Origin: Bradyrhizobium sp. Ai1a-2
GTDB lineage: Bacteria; Pseudomonadota; Alphaproteobacteria; Rhizobiales; Xanthobacteraceae
Direction of reading: 5' to 3'
Assembly: GCF_000426245.1 (NCBI RefSeq)
Contig: NZ_AUEZ01000035.1
Coordinates: 27,539-91,538 of the forward strand
DNA: 64,000 bases
In this document: positions 8,928-17,597 of the stretch, piece by piece
Numbering within the stretch: the stretch's first letter is position 1
Layout of the letters: each line of letters opens with the position of its first letter
The notes under the pieces: model-generated
Told to the model about the DNA's origin: nothing
Database searches by the model: none
The model's input: only the letters and a program-made list of their open reading frames with translations
Position numbers and translations under genes: made by a program

Positions 8928-10034
8928 TCATCCATCCAGCCCGAGATTCTTCAGGCCTTCATTGAGCTGGCGCAAGCGTTCGGCGTCATTGGCAACCGCC
9001 TGGCGGGCATCGTTGAGCGCGGCAACCGCCTTGTCGCGCTCGCCCATCACCATATAGGCGCGCACCAGCCGCAGCCATCCCTCGACATCGCTGCCGTCCT
9101 GCTTCAGGCGCGTGGCGAGCCGGTCGACCATGCCGCGGATCATTGCAGAGCGGTCGTCCGCACTCATGTCCTTGGCCGCGGCCATGGTCTCGTCTGACAG
9201 CGCGGGCGCGGCAGGAGCGCCGCCGACCCGGACCAGCGAGGCCTGTACCAGCGATCGCCACGGCGCATCCGCCGGCGCCTTGGCAAGCATCGCGCGCCAG
9301 ATCGAGGCGGCGTCGGCCTTGCGGCCATCCTGCTCGGCGGCGAGCCCAAGGAAGTAGTTCGCCTTGGGATCGTCGGCGTTTTGCGCCACGGCGCGCTCGA
9401 ATTCGGCCTTGGCCTCCGCGGTGACGACGCCGCCGGCGACGCCGGTCAGCGCTTCGCCAAGATCGGCGCGGCGCTCCGAACTATCGCCGCTATAGGTGAT
9501 CGAATTGCGATAGGCGCGCACCGCGTCGTCATAACGGCCGAGCCTGGAGAGCACCGGCGCCAGCACGTTCCAGCCGCGGCCATCGGTTGGGTTCTTCTCA
9601 AGATGCGCTTCCACCTGCGCGACCAGGTTGGCGAGCGGCTGATTGACGTCTGCCATGCGGCTGCGCGCGGCGAGCGGAAAATCGCTGAGCTGCGGAGAGC
9701 CCAGTGCGAGATAGAACGCCGCCGCCATCACCGGCAATCCCACCAGCGCCGCCACGGTGGCCGAGCGCCGCAGCGGCAGGTTGGCTTTCGGCGCCGTCGC
9801 AGCTTCACCGTCCGCGGCGGCGAGCAAGCGTCGGCCGATCTCGACCCGCGCCGCTTCGGCTTCCGATGCCCCGATCATGCCCGAGGCGCGATCGCGCTCG
9901 ATCTCGGCGAGTTGATCCTTGTAGACACTGGCCTCGCTGCCACCGGATGTCGCAGGCGTCGCGCGACCAAGCGGCCAAAGCACGGCGAAGATCGCCGCGA
10001 CCGTCATCAGCGCGAACACAAACCACAGTGTCAT
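8928..10034 (-). CDS. ccmI: cytochrome c maturation TPR protein CcmI/CycH
   Basis: 368 residues from the ATG at 10034 (MTLWFVFALMTVAAIF); upstream in-frame codons lack a good start. A first membrane helix (about 4-22), a cytoplasmic loop with a KDQLAEIERDRASGMI motif, and a second helix (about 85-105) precede a periplasmic TPR region. CcmI binds the C-terminus of apocytochrome c and delivers it to the CcmF/CcmH lyase. It is the first gene of the ccm operon. Confidence 0.93.
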   Translation of the reverse strand: MTLWFVFALMTVAAIFAVLWPLGRATPATSGGSEASVYKDQLAEIERDRASGMIGASEAEAARVEIGRRLLAAADGEAATAPKANLPLRRSATVAALVGLPVMAAAFYLALGSPQLSDFPLAARSRMADVNQPLANLVAQVEAHLEKNPTDGRGWNVLAPVLSRLGRYDDAVRAYRNSITYSGDSSERRADLGEALTGVAGGVVTAEAKAEFERAVAQNADDPKANYFLGLAAEQDGRKADAASIWRAMLAKAPADAPWRSLVQASLVRVGGAPAAPALSDETMAAAKDMSADDRSAMIRGMVDRLATRLKQDGSDVEGWLRLVRAYMVMGERDKAVAALNDARQAVANDAERLRQLNEGLKNLGLDG

Positions 10035-10230
10035 CAACGAGTTCCCGGACGAACGGCACCGAAAGCTGGTGCCTGTGTGCCGCTTTACACTACCGGCGGG
10101 AAGCGGAGCAATTGACAATTGCTGGATCGGAACCGCCCTCCGTAACGATCCGGAGGAAGAACTTGCGGAAGCAACCGCATATACGTGCTCCGGATATCGG
10201 TTCGCGGAAGGAAAACCGTCAAAATGAGGA

Positions 10231-11634
10231 TCAGCCGGCGCGGGAGGACTTGCGCTCGCCGGTCATCGCGTTTTCCGCAGCGCGGTTCATCAGCGAAGCG
10301 TAGTCGTGGCCGAACAAGACCTCGCAGAACCGGATCGCCGCGCTCGCCTGCTGCTGTCGATAGCCGCGCACCCTGTGGTCGCCGGCGCGCAAGGACTGCA
10401 CCAGCGCCTCTGTGGACTGCTCGACATATTGCTGCAGGTCGGAATAGGTGCGTAGCGTCACCTCGTTGATCGCAAGCTCGCTCGCATGGGTGCGGCACAC
10501 CGCAACGAAATCAATGAGGGCGGCAACCTCCTCGACTTCGGTGGGGTCGATCCGGGCGGCAGCGGAAATATCCTTGTCCGCGCGCTGACGCAGGATGCGG
10601 CGGACCCGGCCGGGAACGCTGTCGATCTCCGATTGCAGCGAGTTGGAAATGTCGGCCCGGATCGAGGCCAATTGCTTGCCCCAGGAGGAATCATTGCGCA
10701 GGTCGAGCTCCGTGCGCAGGCCGCGCACACCATCGTGCAGCGTCTTCAGTTGATCCCCGACGTTGTCGAGATGGCCGCGCCGGATATCGCTGCGCAGGCA
10801 GGCCGCGAGATAGGACAGATCGTGCAAAGCGATCGTGACGGCGACGCCATATGGCGTGGCGGCGACGCGGATCTCGTCGTCGGAAGCCGCCATCTTGATT
10901 GCGAGGCGGATGATCTGCCAGGGCGCGACCAGACGCTGCATCACCACCGACAGCGCAAAAGGAAGCAATTGCGGCGTCTGCAGCGAGGGGACGTTGAGCG
11001 CGGCGGTGACAGCGGAGATCTGGGTGTCGCCGAACGCCCGGAGCTGGCTGGGAAGCCGGCTGCCGAGCGTCTCCAGCGCCTCGCGCGCGCGCAGCACAAG
11101 CCCGACCGACACGAGATCTTCGACGATATTGGGCGGGCCGACGCGCGACAGCGCACGCTGCTTGTCGTCGCCCGGCACCGGAGTCGCGATCTTGACGATC
11201 GCCTCCGCCGCGGCGGGCTGATATTTGCGGGCCGCGGCCTCGGCCGCCGCAGTTGCGCCGCTGTCGTGCGCCTTCGCCAGCACGGCCTCGAATTCGCGGG
11301 TCGCTTCAGGCGCGCCCTCCCGGCGGAGCCACTGCCATATCGGCAGCAGCGAGGCGCGGCGGACCTGTCCCGGCCGGATCGGGAAATTGCCTTCGGCCAG
11401 GAACGGCTCGAGCGGATGGAACAACAGGCGCGCAGGATCGTCGCCGCGGGGGCGCGTCTCGTCCTCCTCGGCCCGGCGCACGATCTTGCGCAACTGCTCG
11501 AGCACGAGGGTGGCGACGCTGACATCCTCGCCGCGCTCCACCGCGCGCTCGAACTCCCGCATCAGCAGCGCCTGCGATTGCGGCGGAAGCTGCGCGAGAT
11601 ATTCCCTCAGCCGCTCGATTGGTGTCTGGCTCAT
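10231..11634 (-). CDS. uncharacterised helical protein
   Basis: 467 residues from the ATG at 11634 (MSQTPIERLREYLAQLPPQS). The sequence is soluble-looking, rich in Ala, Arg and Glu, and mostly helical, without membrane segments, a signal peptide or motifs I can name. Codon use matches the neighbouring housekeeping genes, so it is a real gene rather than a shadow. It lies upstream of ccmI on the same strand, with about 200 bases between them. I do not recognise a family and assign no function. Confidence 0.75.
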   Translation of the reverse strand: MSQTPIERLREYLAQLPPQSQALLMREFERAVERGEDVSVATLVLEQLRKIVRRAEEDETRPRGDDPARLLFHPLEPFLAEGNFPIRPGQVRRASLLPIWQWLRREGAPEATREFEAVLAKAHDSGATAAAEAAARKYQPAAAEAIVKIATPVPGDDKQRALSRVGPPNIVEDLVSVGLVLRAREALETLGSRLPSQLRAFGDTQISAVTAALNVPSLQTPQLLPFALSVVMQRLVAPWQIIRLAIKMAASDDEIRVAATPYGVAVTIALHDLSYLAACLRSDIRRGHLDNVGDQLKTLHDGVRGLRTELDLRNDSSWGKQLASIRADISNSLQSEIDSVPGRVRRILRQRADKDISAAARIDPTEVEEVAALIDFVAVCRTHASELAINEVTLRTYSDLQQYVEQSTEALVQSLRAGDHRVRGYRQQQASAAIRFCEVLFGHDYASLMNRAAENAMTGERKSSRAG

Positions 11635-11781
11635 TGGCCTGGGGTGATTGAATGCTCGTGATGGCGACGCAGGAACACGTCGGCTCGGCATGATAGGCGG
11701 GCGCGCGTTAAGAAGGCGTTTAGGAATGATGCGCGAGGCCATTCCGATGGTGATGTTGGCTTCTCGTCCGTCACGTTCACA

Positions 11782-11813
11782 TTGACAACATGCCATATTG
11801 TATCTACGAGATA
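11782..11813 (+). promoter_or_regulatory. candidate promoter and operator of brnTA
   Basis: A TTGACA -35-like hexamer lies at 11782-11787. An inverted repeat TATCT-ACG-AGATA spans 11801-11813, nine bases before the brnT ATG. BrnA-type antitoxins autoregulate by binding palindromes at this position (family knowledge); binding here is inferred. Confidence 0.45.
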
Positions 11814-11821
11814 ATTCGATA

Positions 11822-12085
11822 ATGATCGTGTGGGACGAGCCGAAGCGGCAGGCCAATCTTGTCAAGCACAGGCTGGATTTCGCCGATCTCGACGAGACTT
11901 TCTTTGATAATGCCCTGGTTCGCCCAACACACAGCCGACGCTGGAGAGGCATCGGCATGAGTCCCCATGGCGTCATCGCAGTCGTCTTTTTCGCGCTCGG
12001 CGCCGAGGCCATCAGCGTGATCAGCATGCGCCCCGCGAGCAGACAGGAAAGGAAGCTCTATGCCGAAAGCAAGGAAGGGCCATAA
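11822..12085 (+). CDS. brnT: BrnT-family ribonuclease toxin
   Basis: 87 residues from the ATG at 11822. The sequence MIVWDEPKRQANLVKHRLDF and the later RPASRQERKLYAE fit the BrnT RelE-like fold, in which the conserved Lys/His/Arg residues cleave RNA. The gene overlaps brnA by 26 bases, typical of the pair, with toxin first. It is a small module lying between the uncharacterised 10231-11634 gene and the feuQ-like kinase. Confidence 0.9.
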   Translation: MIVWDEPKRQANLVKHRLDFADLDETFFDNALVRPTHSRRWRGIGMSPHGVIAVVFFALGAEAISVISMRPASRQERKLYAESKEGP

Positions 12086-12350
12086 GGGTTACAGTGCGCG
12101 CGATTTGCGCGAAGTCAGCGACAATCCGGAATGGACAAAGGAGGATTTTGCGAAGGCACGGCCCTTTGCGGAAGTGTTTCCGAAGCTCGCGGCATCGATT
12201 CGCAAGGGCCGCGGGCCGAACAAGGCGCCGACGAAAAAGCTTGTCTCGCTCCGCCTCTCACCGCAGGTAATCGAAGCTTACAAGGCCAAAGGTCCCGGCT
12301 GGCAGTCGCGCATCGACGCCGATTTGCGGCGGATCAACAAGATCAAGTGA
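12060..12350 (+). CDS. brnA: BrnA-family antitoxin
   Basis: 96 residues. The C-terminal half, KKLVSLRLSPQVIEAYKAK followed by GPGWQSRIDADLRR, is the ribbon-helix-helix-like region typical of BrnA, which dimerises, binds the operator and wraps BrnT. The basic N-terminus contacts the toxin in the family. Start is the ATG at 12060, inside the 3' end of brnT. It ends 18 bases from the convergent kinase gene. Confidence 0.9.
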   Translation: MPKARKGHKGYSARDLREVSDNPEWTKEDFAKARPFAEVFPKLAASIRKGRGPNKAPTKKLVSLRLSPQVIEAYKAKGPGWQSRIDADLRRINKIK

Positions 12351-12368
12351 AGCTGCAACCCTCGGTCT

Positions 12369-13742
12369 TCAAACTCCCGGCAATTCCAGTTCTGCCCGCA
12401 AGCCGCCGATCGGCGCATTGCGGAGCGACAGGCTGCCGCCATAGAGGCCGGCGAGATCGGTGACGATCGAAAGCCCGAGGCCCGAGCCCGGCTTGGTTTC
12501 ATCAAGCCGCTGGCCGCGCCGCGACACCTGCGCCCGCTCGGCGGCCGACAGTCCGCGCCCGTCGTCATCGACGATGATGTGCAGCCGCGGCCCGGCGCCC
12601 GGCTCCACCGGCGGCTCGACCACGACCTCGATGAAGACCTGAGAAGCCGCCCACTTACAGGCGTTGTCGACGAGGTTGCCGGCCATCTCCTCGAGGTCCT
12701 GGCGCTCGCCGCGGAATTTCGCCGATGAGTCGGCCTTCAGCTCGATGGTGATGTCGCGGTCGCGATGGATCTTTTCCATGGTTCGCCGCAACGCCTCAAG
12801 CACCGGCGCGACTTCGCTGACCGTGGCTACGATGGTGACGCGCGCGGCGATGCGGGCGCGCTCCAGATGATGCGCAACCTGGTCGCGCATCACCTCGGCC
12901 TGCTCCAGCACCTTGGCGGCAAAGGGATCGGCGGTATGCGTCGCGGCCTCGTTGACGATCACCGACAAGGGCGTCTTGACCGCGTGGGCGAGATTACCGA
13001 CATGGGTGCGTGCGCGCTCGACGATCTCGCGGTTGGCGTCGATCAGCGCGTTGGTCTCGCGGGCGAGCGGCGCGATCTCCACCGGAAACTTGCCTTCGAG
13101 GCGCTCCGCCCGGCCGGAGCGGATATCGGCGATCGCCTCCGAAATGCGCTTGAGCGGCGCCAGGCCGAAACGGACCTGGAAGATCGTGGTCAGCAACAGC
13201 ACGATGCCGAGCGCGGTGAAGGTGCCGCCGAGGTAGTAGTCGAAGGCGCGCGTCTCATCGAAGATCTCGCTGGCGTCGCCGGCGACGCTGACCAGGAACC
13301 TGCCGTCGCTGCCAAGATCGACCGGACGCTCGACCATGCGCAGCGTCTGTCCCTCGGGGCCATCGACATAGCCGATGCGGATGCCGGCGGCGGTCAGCTC
13401 AAAGCCCTGATCCTCCAGTTTCGGCAGTTTCTTGTCCCACAGCGACCGCGAGGCGCGCGTCTCGCCCTTTTCCACGTCGGTGCGCAGGATCTGCCAGTAC
13501 CAGCCGGACAGCGGCAGTTCGAACAGCGGTTCGCCGAGCTGGAACTGGTGGTCCGCGGGCTCGTCAGGCGTGGCGACCTCGGCGATCAGGGTGCGGAGAT
13601 AAAGGTTGAGGCGGCGGTCGAAGGCGCGCTCTGTCGCATCACGATACACCGAGGACAGGATGACGCCGGTGATCGCCAGGATCACCACCAGCCATGCGGT
13701 CGCCGACAAGAACAGGCGGGTGGCGAGCGAGCTTCCACGCAT
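12369..13742 (-). CDS. feuQ: FeuQ/PhoQ-like sensor histidine kinase
   Basis: 457 residues from the ATG at 13742 (MRGSSLATRLF); the upstream in-frame extension runs into an intergenic repeat. Two membrane segments (about 9-30 and 170-190) flank a periplasmic sensor region; HAMP, H-box (NLAHAVKTPLSVIV) and an ATPase domain with DDGRGLS and GSGLGLSIV follow. Its regulator lies upstream, 116 bases away. In Sinorhizobium FeuPQ responds to periplasmic cyclic glucan and controls its export; the same role here is inferred from the regulator's similarity. Confidence 0.85.
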   Translation of the reverse strand: MRGSSLATRLFLSATAWLVVILAITGVILSSVYRDATERAFDRRLNLYLRTLIAEVATPDEPADHQFQLGEPLFELPLSGWYWQILRTDVEKGETRASRSLWDKKLPKLEDQGFELTAAGIRIGYVDGPEGQTLRMVERPVDLGSDGRFLVSVAGDASEIFDETRAFDYYLGGTFTALGIVLLLTTIFQVRFGLAPLKRISEAIADIRSGRAERLEGKFPVEIAPLARETNALIDANREIVERARTHVGNLAHAVKTPLSVIVNEAATHTADPFAAKVLEQAEVMRDQVAHHLERARIAARVTIVATVSEVAPVLEALRRTMEKIHRDRDITIELKADSSAKFRGERQDLEEMAGNLVDNACKWAASQVFIEVVVEPPVEPGAGPRLHIIVDDDGRGLSAAERAQVSRRGQRLDETKPGSGLGLSIVTDLAGLYGGSLSLRNAPIGGLRAELELPGV

Positions 13743-13746
13743 CAGG

Positions 13747-13815
13747 GCATGATCCCGAAAAGGCTTGCCCCGCGCTTGATGCGGGGTGGGCACCGGTTCT
13801 CGGATAAGATCATGC
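13747..13815. repeat. intergenic palindromic repeat, family B, copy 3
   Basis: GCATGATC and GATCATGC arms flank an insert with its own small hairpin (GCCCCGC...GCGGGG) and the shared CACCGGTTCT core. It sits between the feuP-like and feuQ-like genes of one operon. Confidence 0.65.
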
Positions 13816-13858
13816 TCCGGTCAAAAAGTAAGCCCGGCGACCAGCGGCGCCGGGGCGG

Positions 13859-14530
13859 TTACGCGCCGTTCGGCGGCGGCGTCAGGAGATAGCCGAGGCC
13901 GCGGACGGTCTGGATGATGTCGACATCGAGTTTCTTGCGGATGCGTCCGACGAACACCTCGATGGTGTTGGAGTCGCGGTCGAAGTCCTGGTCGTAGAGA
14001 TGCTCGACCAGCTCGGTGCGCGACACCACGCGCCCGGTGTGATGCATCAGATAGGCCAGCAATCGGTATTCGTGCGAGGTCATCTTCACCGGGTTGCCGG
14101 AGACGCTGACACGGCCGGTGCGGGTATCCAGTGTCACCGGACCGCAGCTCAATTCGGACTGGGCGTGGCCGGTGGAGCGGCGCAGCAGCGCGCGGATCCG
14201 CGCCAGGATCTCTTCCATGTGAAAGGGCTTTGCGACGTAGTCGTCGGCGCCGGCGTCGAAGCCTTGCACCTTGTCGCTCCAGCGGTCTCGCGCGGTCAGG
14301 ATCAAGACCGGCATGACACGGCCGTTGCGTCGCCAGGCTTCGAGCACCGAGATGCCGTCCATCTTCGGCAGGCCGATGTCGAGGACGACGGCGTCGTAGG
14401 GCTCGCTGTCGCCGAGATAGTGCCCCTCCTCACCGTCGTAAGCGCGATCGACCACATAACCGGCATCCGTCAGCGCCGTCGTCAGCTGGCGATTGAGATC
14501 CGGATCATCCTCAACGACGAGTAGGCGCAA
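13859..14530 (-). CDS. feuP: FeuP/PhoP-like response regulator
   Basis: 223 residues. The receiver domain shows VVEDDPDLNRQL, the phosphoacceptor Asp in VVLDIGLPKMDG and Lys in YVAKPFHMEE. The winged-helix region contains LVEHLYDQDFDRDSN, very close to rhizobial FeuP. The start is a TTG at 14530 with GGAGG five bases upstream; no better start is nearby. It is followed by the feuQ-like kinase on the same strand. It probably controls periplasmic glucan export or osmoadaptation genes, by analogy. Confidence 0.88.
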   Translation of the reverse strand: MRLLVVEDDPDLNRQLTTALTDAGYVVDRAYDGEEGHYLGDSEPYDAVVLDIGLPKMDGISVLEAWRRNGRVMPVLILTARDRWSDKVQGFDAGADDYVAKPFHMEEILARIRALLRRSTGHAQSELSCGPVTLDTRTGRVSVSGNPVKMTSHEYRLLAYLMHHTGRVVSRTELVEHLYDQDFDRDSNTIEVFVGRIRKKLDVDIIQTVRGLGYLLTPPPNGA

Positions 14531-14768
14531 TTTGGCCTCCGATGGTGAGGTCGCAACACAGCTAATAAGATGAGACCCACCGGGGTGAACGGGTTATGAA
14601 CAGATGAACGGTGTCATGTTACTTTTTGTTCATTTCTGCGGCTTGATAGCAGATTTGGACCGGCTGAACAGCCGCCGGGTTAACGATATCGGCTGGTAGC
14701 GCTGCCATGCGTGCGGCGGCGATCCTGCGTGGGTTGAGCTCGGCCCCGTTTTTGCTTAGCAACAACCT

Positions 14769-15170
14769 ATGAATCAACGATTGTCCCTGGGCGCCGCCTG
14801 GCTGGTGCTGGCCTTCATTGCCTTCGCGACGCTTTCCCCGCTTCAAGACCGTCCTGTCGTCGCAGGTCCCCAGCTCGAACACTTCGCAGCGTTCGCGCTG
14901 ATGGGGTTTGCATTCATGCGGGCCTATCCCAACCGGCTGCTCATGATCATCGCAGTCGTCATCGGCAGCGCGTTCGCGCTGGAAGCCCTGCAACTGCTGA
15001 CGCCGGACAGGCACGGCCGCCTCATCGACGCGCTGCTCAAGGCTGGCGGCGGGCTCTCCGGGATTGCCGTCGCCCATTTGGCGGAATTCCTGCTGCGCGG
15101 CCCGCTCAACCGGTTCAAGGGAATACGCCCTGACGGCGCGCAGGAGCCTCCGTCCGCGCTGCAGCCTTAG
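14769..15170 (+). CDS. VanZ-like membrane protein
   Basis: 133 residues with about four hydrophobic segments. The order FATLSPLQDRPVV, LEHFAAFALMGFAF and the final helix agree with short VanZ-family proteins. The family is named for a teicoplanin-resistance gene, but in rhizobia these single-domain members have no known function. The gene stands alone, followed closely by a hairpin. Confidence 0.75.
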   Translation: MNQRLSLGAAWLVLAFIAFATLSPLQDRPVVAGPQLEHFAAFALMGFAFMRAYPNRLLMIIAVVIGSAFALEALQLLTPDRHGRLIDALLKAGGGLSGIAVAHLAEFLLRGPLNRFKGIRPDGAQEPPSALQP

Positions 15171-15173
15171 CGA

Positions 15174-15190
15174 CAAACGCGGAGCGTTTG
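15174..15190 (+). terminator. short hairpin after the VanZ-like gene
   Basis: CAAACGC-GGA-GCGTTTG starts three bases after the stop codon. An almost identical hairpin lies at 45407-45423, so this is also a small repeat family. There is no long T-run. Confidence 0.45.
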
Positions 15191-15331
15191 CGCTGAGCGC
15201 TTAGGGTTAAAACAAACGTCACATTGAAATGCCACCATCGTCCGAATAACCTCGGCGGCACGGCGATGCATTGCTGGCATGAGGCTTGCTCCGTCGATAG
15301 TTTGCAGCGTCCGGTGGATTGAATTTCGAAA

Positions 15332-15541
15332 ATGAGTTTTCAGCTCGTATGCATTGAATGCGACAGCATCGGCGTGGTGATTGACGACGGTGAGCTCGCC
15401 CCGCCCTCCGCGATTGTCAGATGCAGCCATTGTTCGGCCGCGCGCGGCACGCTCGGCGAATTGCGCAGCCTGGCGCTATCGGATCGGCGCGATTTGTTCG
15501 ATGTCGGCGTGGGCGTCGGCACAACGGGTGCGGCCGTCTAG
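15332..15541 (+). CDS. small zinc-ribbon-like protein
   Basis: 69 residues from the ATG at 15332. Two cysteine pairs, CIEC near residue 7 and CSHC near residue 31, look like a metal-binding ribbon; the tail is acidic and glycine-rich. The codon usage is plausible. No function can be given. Confidence 0.6.
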   Translation: MSFQLVCIECDSIGVVIDDGELAPPSAIVRCSHCSAARGTLGELRSLALSDRRDLFDVGVGVGTTGAAV

Positions 15542-15666
15542 CTGGGCTGTTTTTGTTTCCGTGATGAGAAGAACCGCGTCCGTCGCGCCCAGCGTCGTGC
15601 GATCGCGATGATGCTGTCCCGATTCGATCTCCCGAATAAGTGACTGTCTCTTAGAAAGACGACTGC

Positions 15667-17166
15667 ATGTTTCCAACACCAAAACCGGTGCTCCTCCCGA
15701 ACACCTATGCTTTCGAATCCGAACCGATGGTGAAGCCGACCGGGTTTCGCGAATATGACGCGCGCTGGCTGTTCGGCAAGGAAATCAACTTGATGGGCGT
15801 GCAGGCGCTGGGCATGGGGCTCGGCGCGCTGATCGCGGAACTCGGCGTCAAGCAGGAGATCGTCACCGGGCATGATTTCCGCGGCTATTCCGCCTCGATC
15901 AAATATGCGTTGATCTCCGGCCTGATGGCCGCAGGCTGCAAGGTGCACGACATCGGGCTCGCGGTGACGCCGATGGCCTATTTCGCGCAGTTCGATCTCG
16001 ACGTGCCCTGCGTCGCGATGGTCACGGCCTCCCACAACGACAATGGCTGGACCGGGGTCAAGATGGGCGCCAACCGCCCGCTCACCTTCGGGCCCGACGA
16101 GATGACGCGGCTCAAGGAGATCGTGCTCGGCGCGAGCTTTGGCAACAAGGCCGGCGGCGCGTATCAATTCCACGAGAATTATCCGGCGCGCTACATCGCC
16201 GACCTCACCAACCGGGCGAAGCTGAAACGCAAGCTCAAGGTGGTCGCCGCCTGCGGCAACGGCACCGCCGGCGCGTTCGCGCCGCAGGTCCTGGACGCGA
16301 TCGGCTGCGAGGTGATCCCGCTCGACACCGAGCTCGACCATACCTTTCCGAAATACAATCCGAACCCGGAAGACATGGAGATGCTGCACGCGATCCGCGA
16401 CGCGGTGCTGCAGCACAAGGCCGATGTCGGCCTCGGCTTCGATGGCGACGGCGACCGCTGCGGCGTGGTCGACAACACCGGCGAGGAGATCTTCGCCGAC
16501 AAGGTCGGCGTGATGCTGGCGCGCGACATGTCGGCGATCCACAAGGACGCGCAATTCGTGGTCGACGTGAAATCGACCGGACTGTTCATCACCGATCCGA
16601 TCCTGCAAAAGCAAGGCGCGAAAACCGCGTACTGGAAGACCGGCCACTCCTACATGAAGCGCCGCACCAACGAACTCAATGCGCTCGCCGGCTTCGAGAA
16701 GTCCGGCCATTTCTTCTTCAACACGCCGTTCGGCCGCGGCTATGACGACGGCCTGGTCTCGGCGATCGCGATCTGCGAGATGCTCGACCGGGCGCCCGGC
16801 AAGTCGATGGCCGACCTGAAGAACGCGTTGCCCAAGACCTGGTCGTCGCCGACGATGTCGCCGCATTGCGCGGACGAGGCCAAATACGGGATGGTCGACG
16901 CCGTGGTGAAGCACTTCGAGGGCTTGCAGAAGCAGGGCGCCAAGATCGGCGGCCAGGCGATCCGCGATCTCGTCACCGTCAACGGCGTGCGCGTCACGGT
17001 CGAGGACGGCAGCTGGGGCCTGGTGCGCGCCTCCTCCAACAAGCCGGAGCTCGTGGTGGTGGTCGAAAGCCCGGTCAGCGAGCAGCGCATGCGCGACATG
17101 TTCGAGACCGTGGATGGCGTGCTGCGCACGCATCCGGAAGTGGGCGAGTACAATCAGAAGATCTGA
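15667..17166 (+). CDS. phosphomannomutase/phosphoglucomutase
   Basis: 499 residues. Four-domain alpha-D-phosphohexomutase: phosphoserine loop TASHN with Ser122, metal loop GFDGDGDRCG (257-266), sugar-specificity region around GFEKSGHFFF, and phosphate-binding region near the C-terminus (RASSNKPEL). It interconverts mannose-6-P and mannose-1-P (and probably the glucose pair), supplying GDP-mannose for the Gmd/Fcl enzymes encoded downstream. Start is the ATG at 15667. No GDP-mannose pyrophosphorylase gene is present in the window. Confidence 0.93.
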   Translation: MFPTPKPVLLPNTYAFESEPMVKPTGFREYDARWLFGKEINLMGVQALGMGLGALIAELGVKQEIVTGHDFRGYSASIKYALISGLMAAGCKVHDIGLAVTPMAYFAQFDLDVPCVAMVTASHNDNGWTGVKMGANRPLTFGPDEMTRLKEIVLGASFGNKAGGAYQFHENYPARYIADLTNRAKLKRKLKVVAACGNGTAGAFAPQVLDAIGCEVIPLDTELDHTFPKYNPNPEDMEMLHAIRDAVLQHKADVGLGFDGDGDRCGVVDNTGEEIFADKVGVMLARDMSAIHKDAQFVVDVKSTGLFITDPILQKQGAKTAYWKTGHSYMKRRTNELNALAGFEKSGHFFFNTPFGRGYDDGLVSAIAICEMLDRAPGKSMADLKNALPKTWSSPTMSPHCADEAKYGMVDAVVKHFEGLQKQGAKIGGQAIRDLVTVNGVRVTVEDGSWGLVRASSNKPELVVVVESPVSEQRMRDMFETVDGVLRTHPEVGEYNQKI

Positions 17167-17195
17167 GGCCAGATCGCGCCGCACTCTCTGTCGTC

Positions 17196-17217
17196 ATACC
17201 CCGCGCAGGCGGGGTAT
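17196..17217 (+). terminator. hairpin element after the phosphomannomutase gene
   Basis: ATACCCCGC-GCAG-GCGGGGTAT is a perfect 9-bp stem, followed by CCAGTACGCCGCGGC, a motif I associate with an intergenic repeat common in Bradyrhizobium. The rest of the gap 17218-17597 has no convincing gene. Confidence 0.55.
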
Positions 17218-17597
17218 CCAGTACGCCGCGGCCTCTCCATCGAAAACGAACGCCTGTCATCGCCCGGTCGATGACAGTGGCGTGGTTTACGCCGCCACTC
17301 GGTTGCAATCGGCTACTTTCTCGGGCATGAACCGCCTGTGATATAGTGTGGCATTCGTGTCGACCGCGTGCGTTGTCGCAGCATTGTCATCACGTTTGCT
17401 GGAGACGCCGCCTCACCTCCTGGCAAAGTCGGCCGGAGCAGGCCTCGATCAAATTTTCTCCGATCGATCTTGACAGCACGGCTTCTATCCCGCTGTCTAC
17501 CCCTCGCATCACACGTTTGCTTTCAACAACTCTGGATTGTGGTGACTGTTTGCGCAGCGGACAGCTCCTTGAGAACCCAATCTGGCGGAGAATGACG

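Noticed and set aside
11640..12027. N-terminal extension of the uncharacterised 467-residue protein
   Set aside because: The extended frame runs antisense through the brnT start region and promoter; the ATG at 11634 begins sequence of normal composition.
15538..17184. A 548-codon open frame on the minus strand
   Set aside because: It is antisense to the phosphomannomutase gene, whose motifs are unambiguous; the minus-strand product is His/Arg/Asp-rich without any family features, as expected of a shadow in GC-rich DNA.
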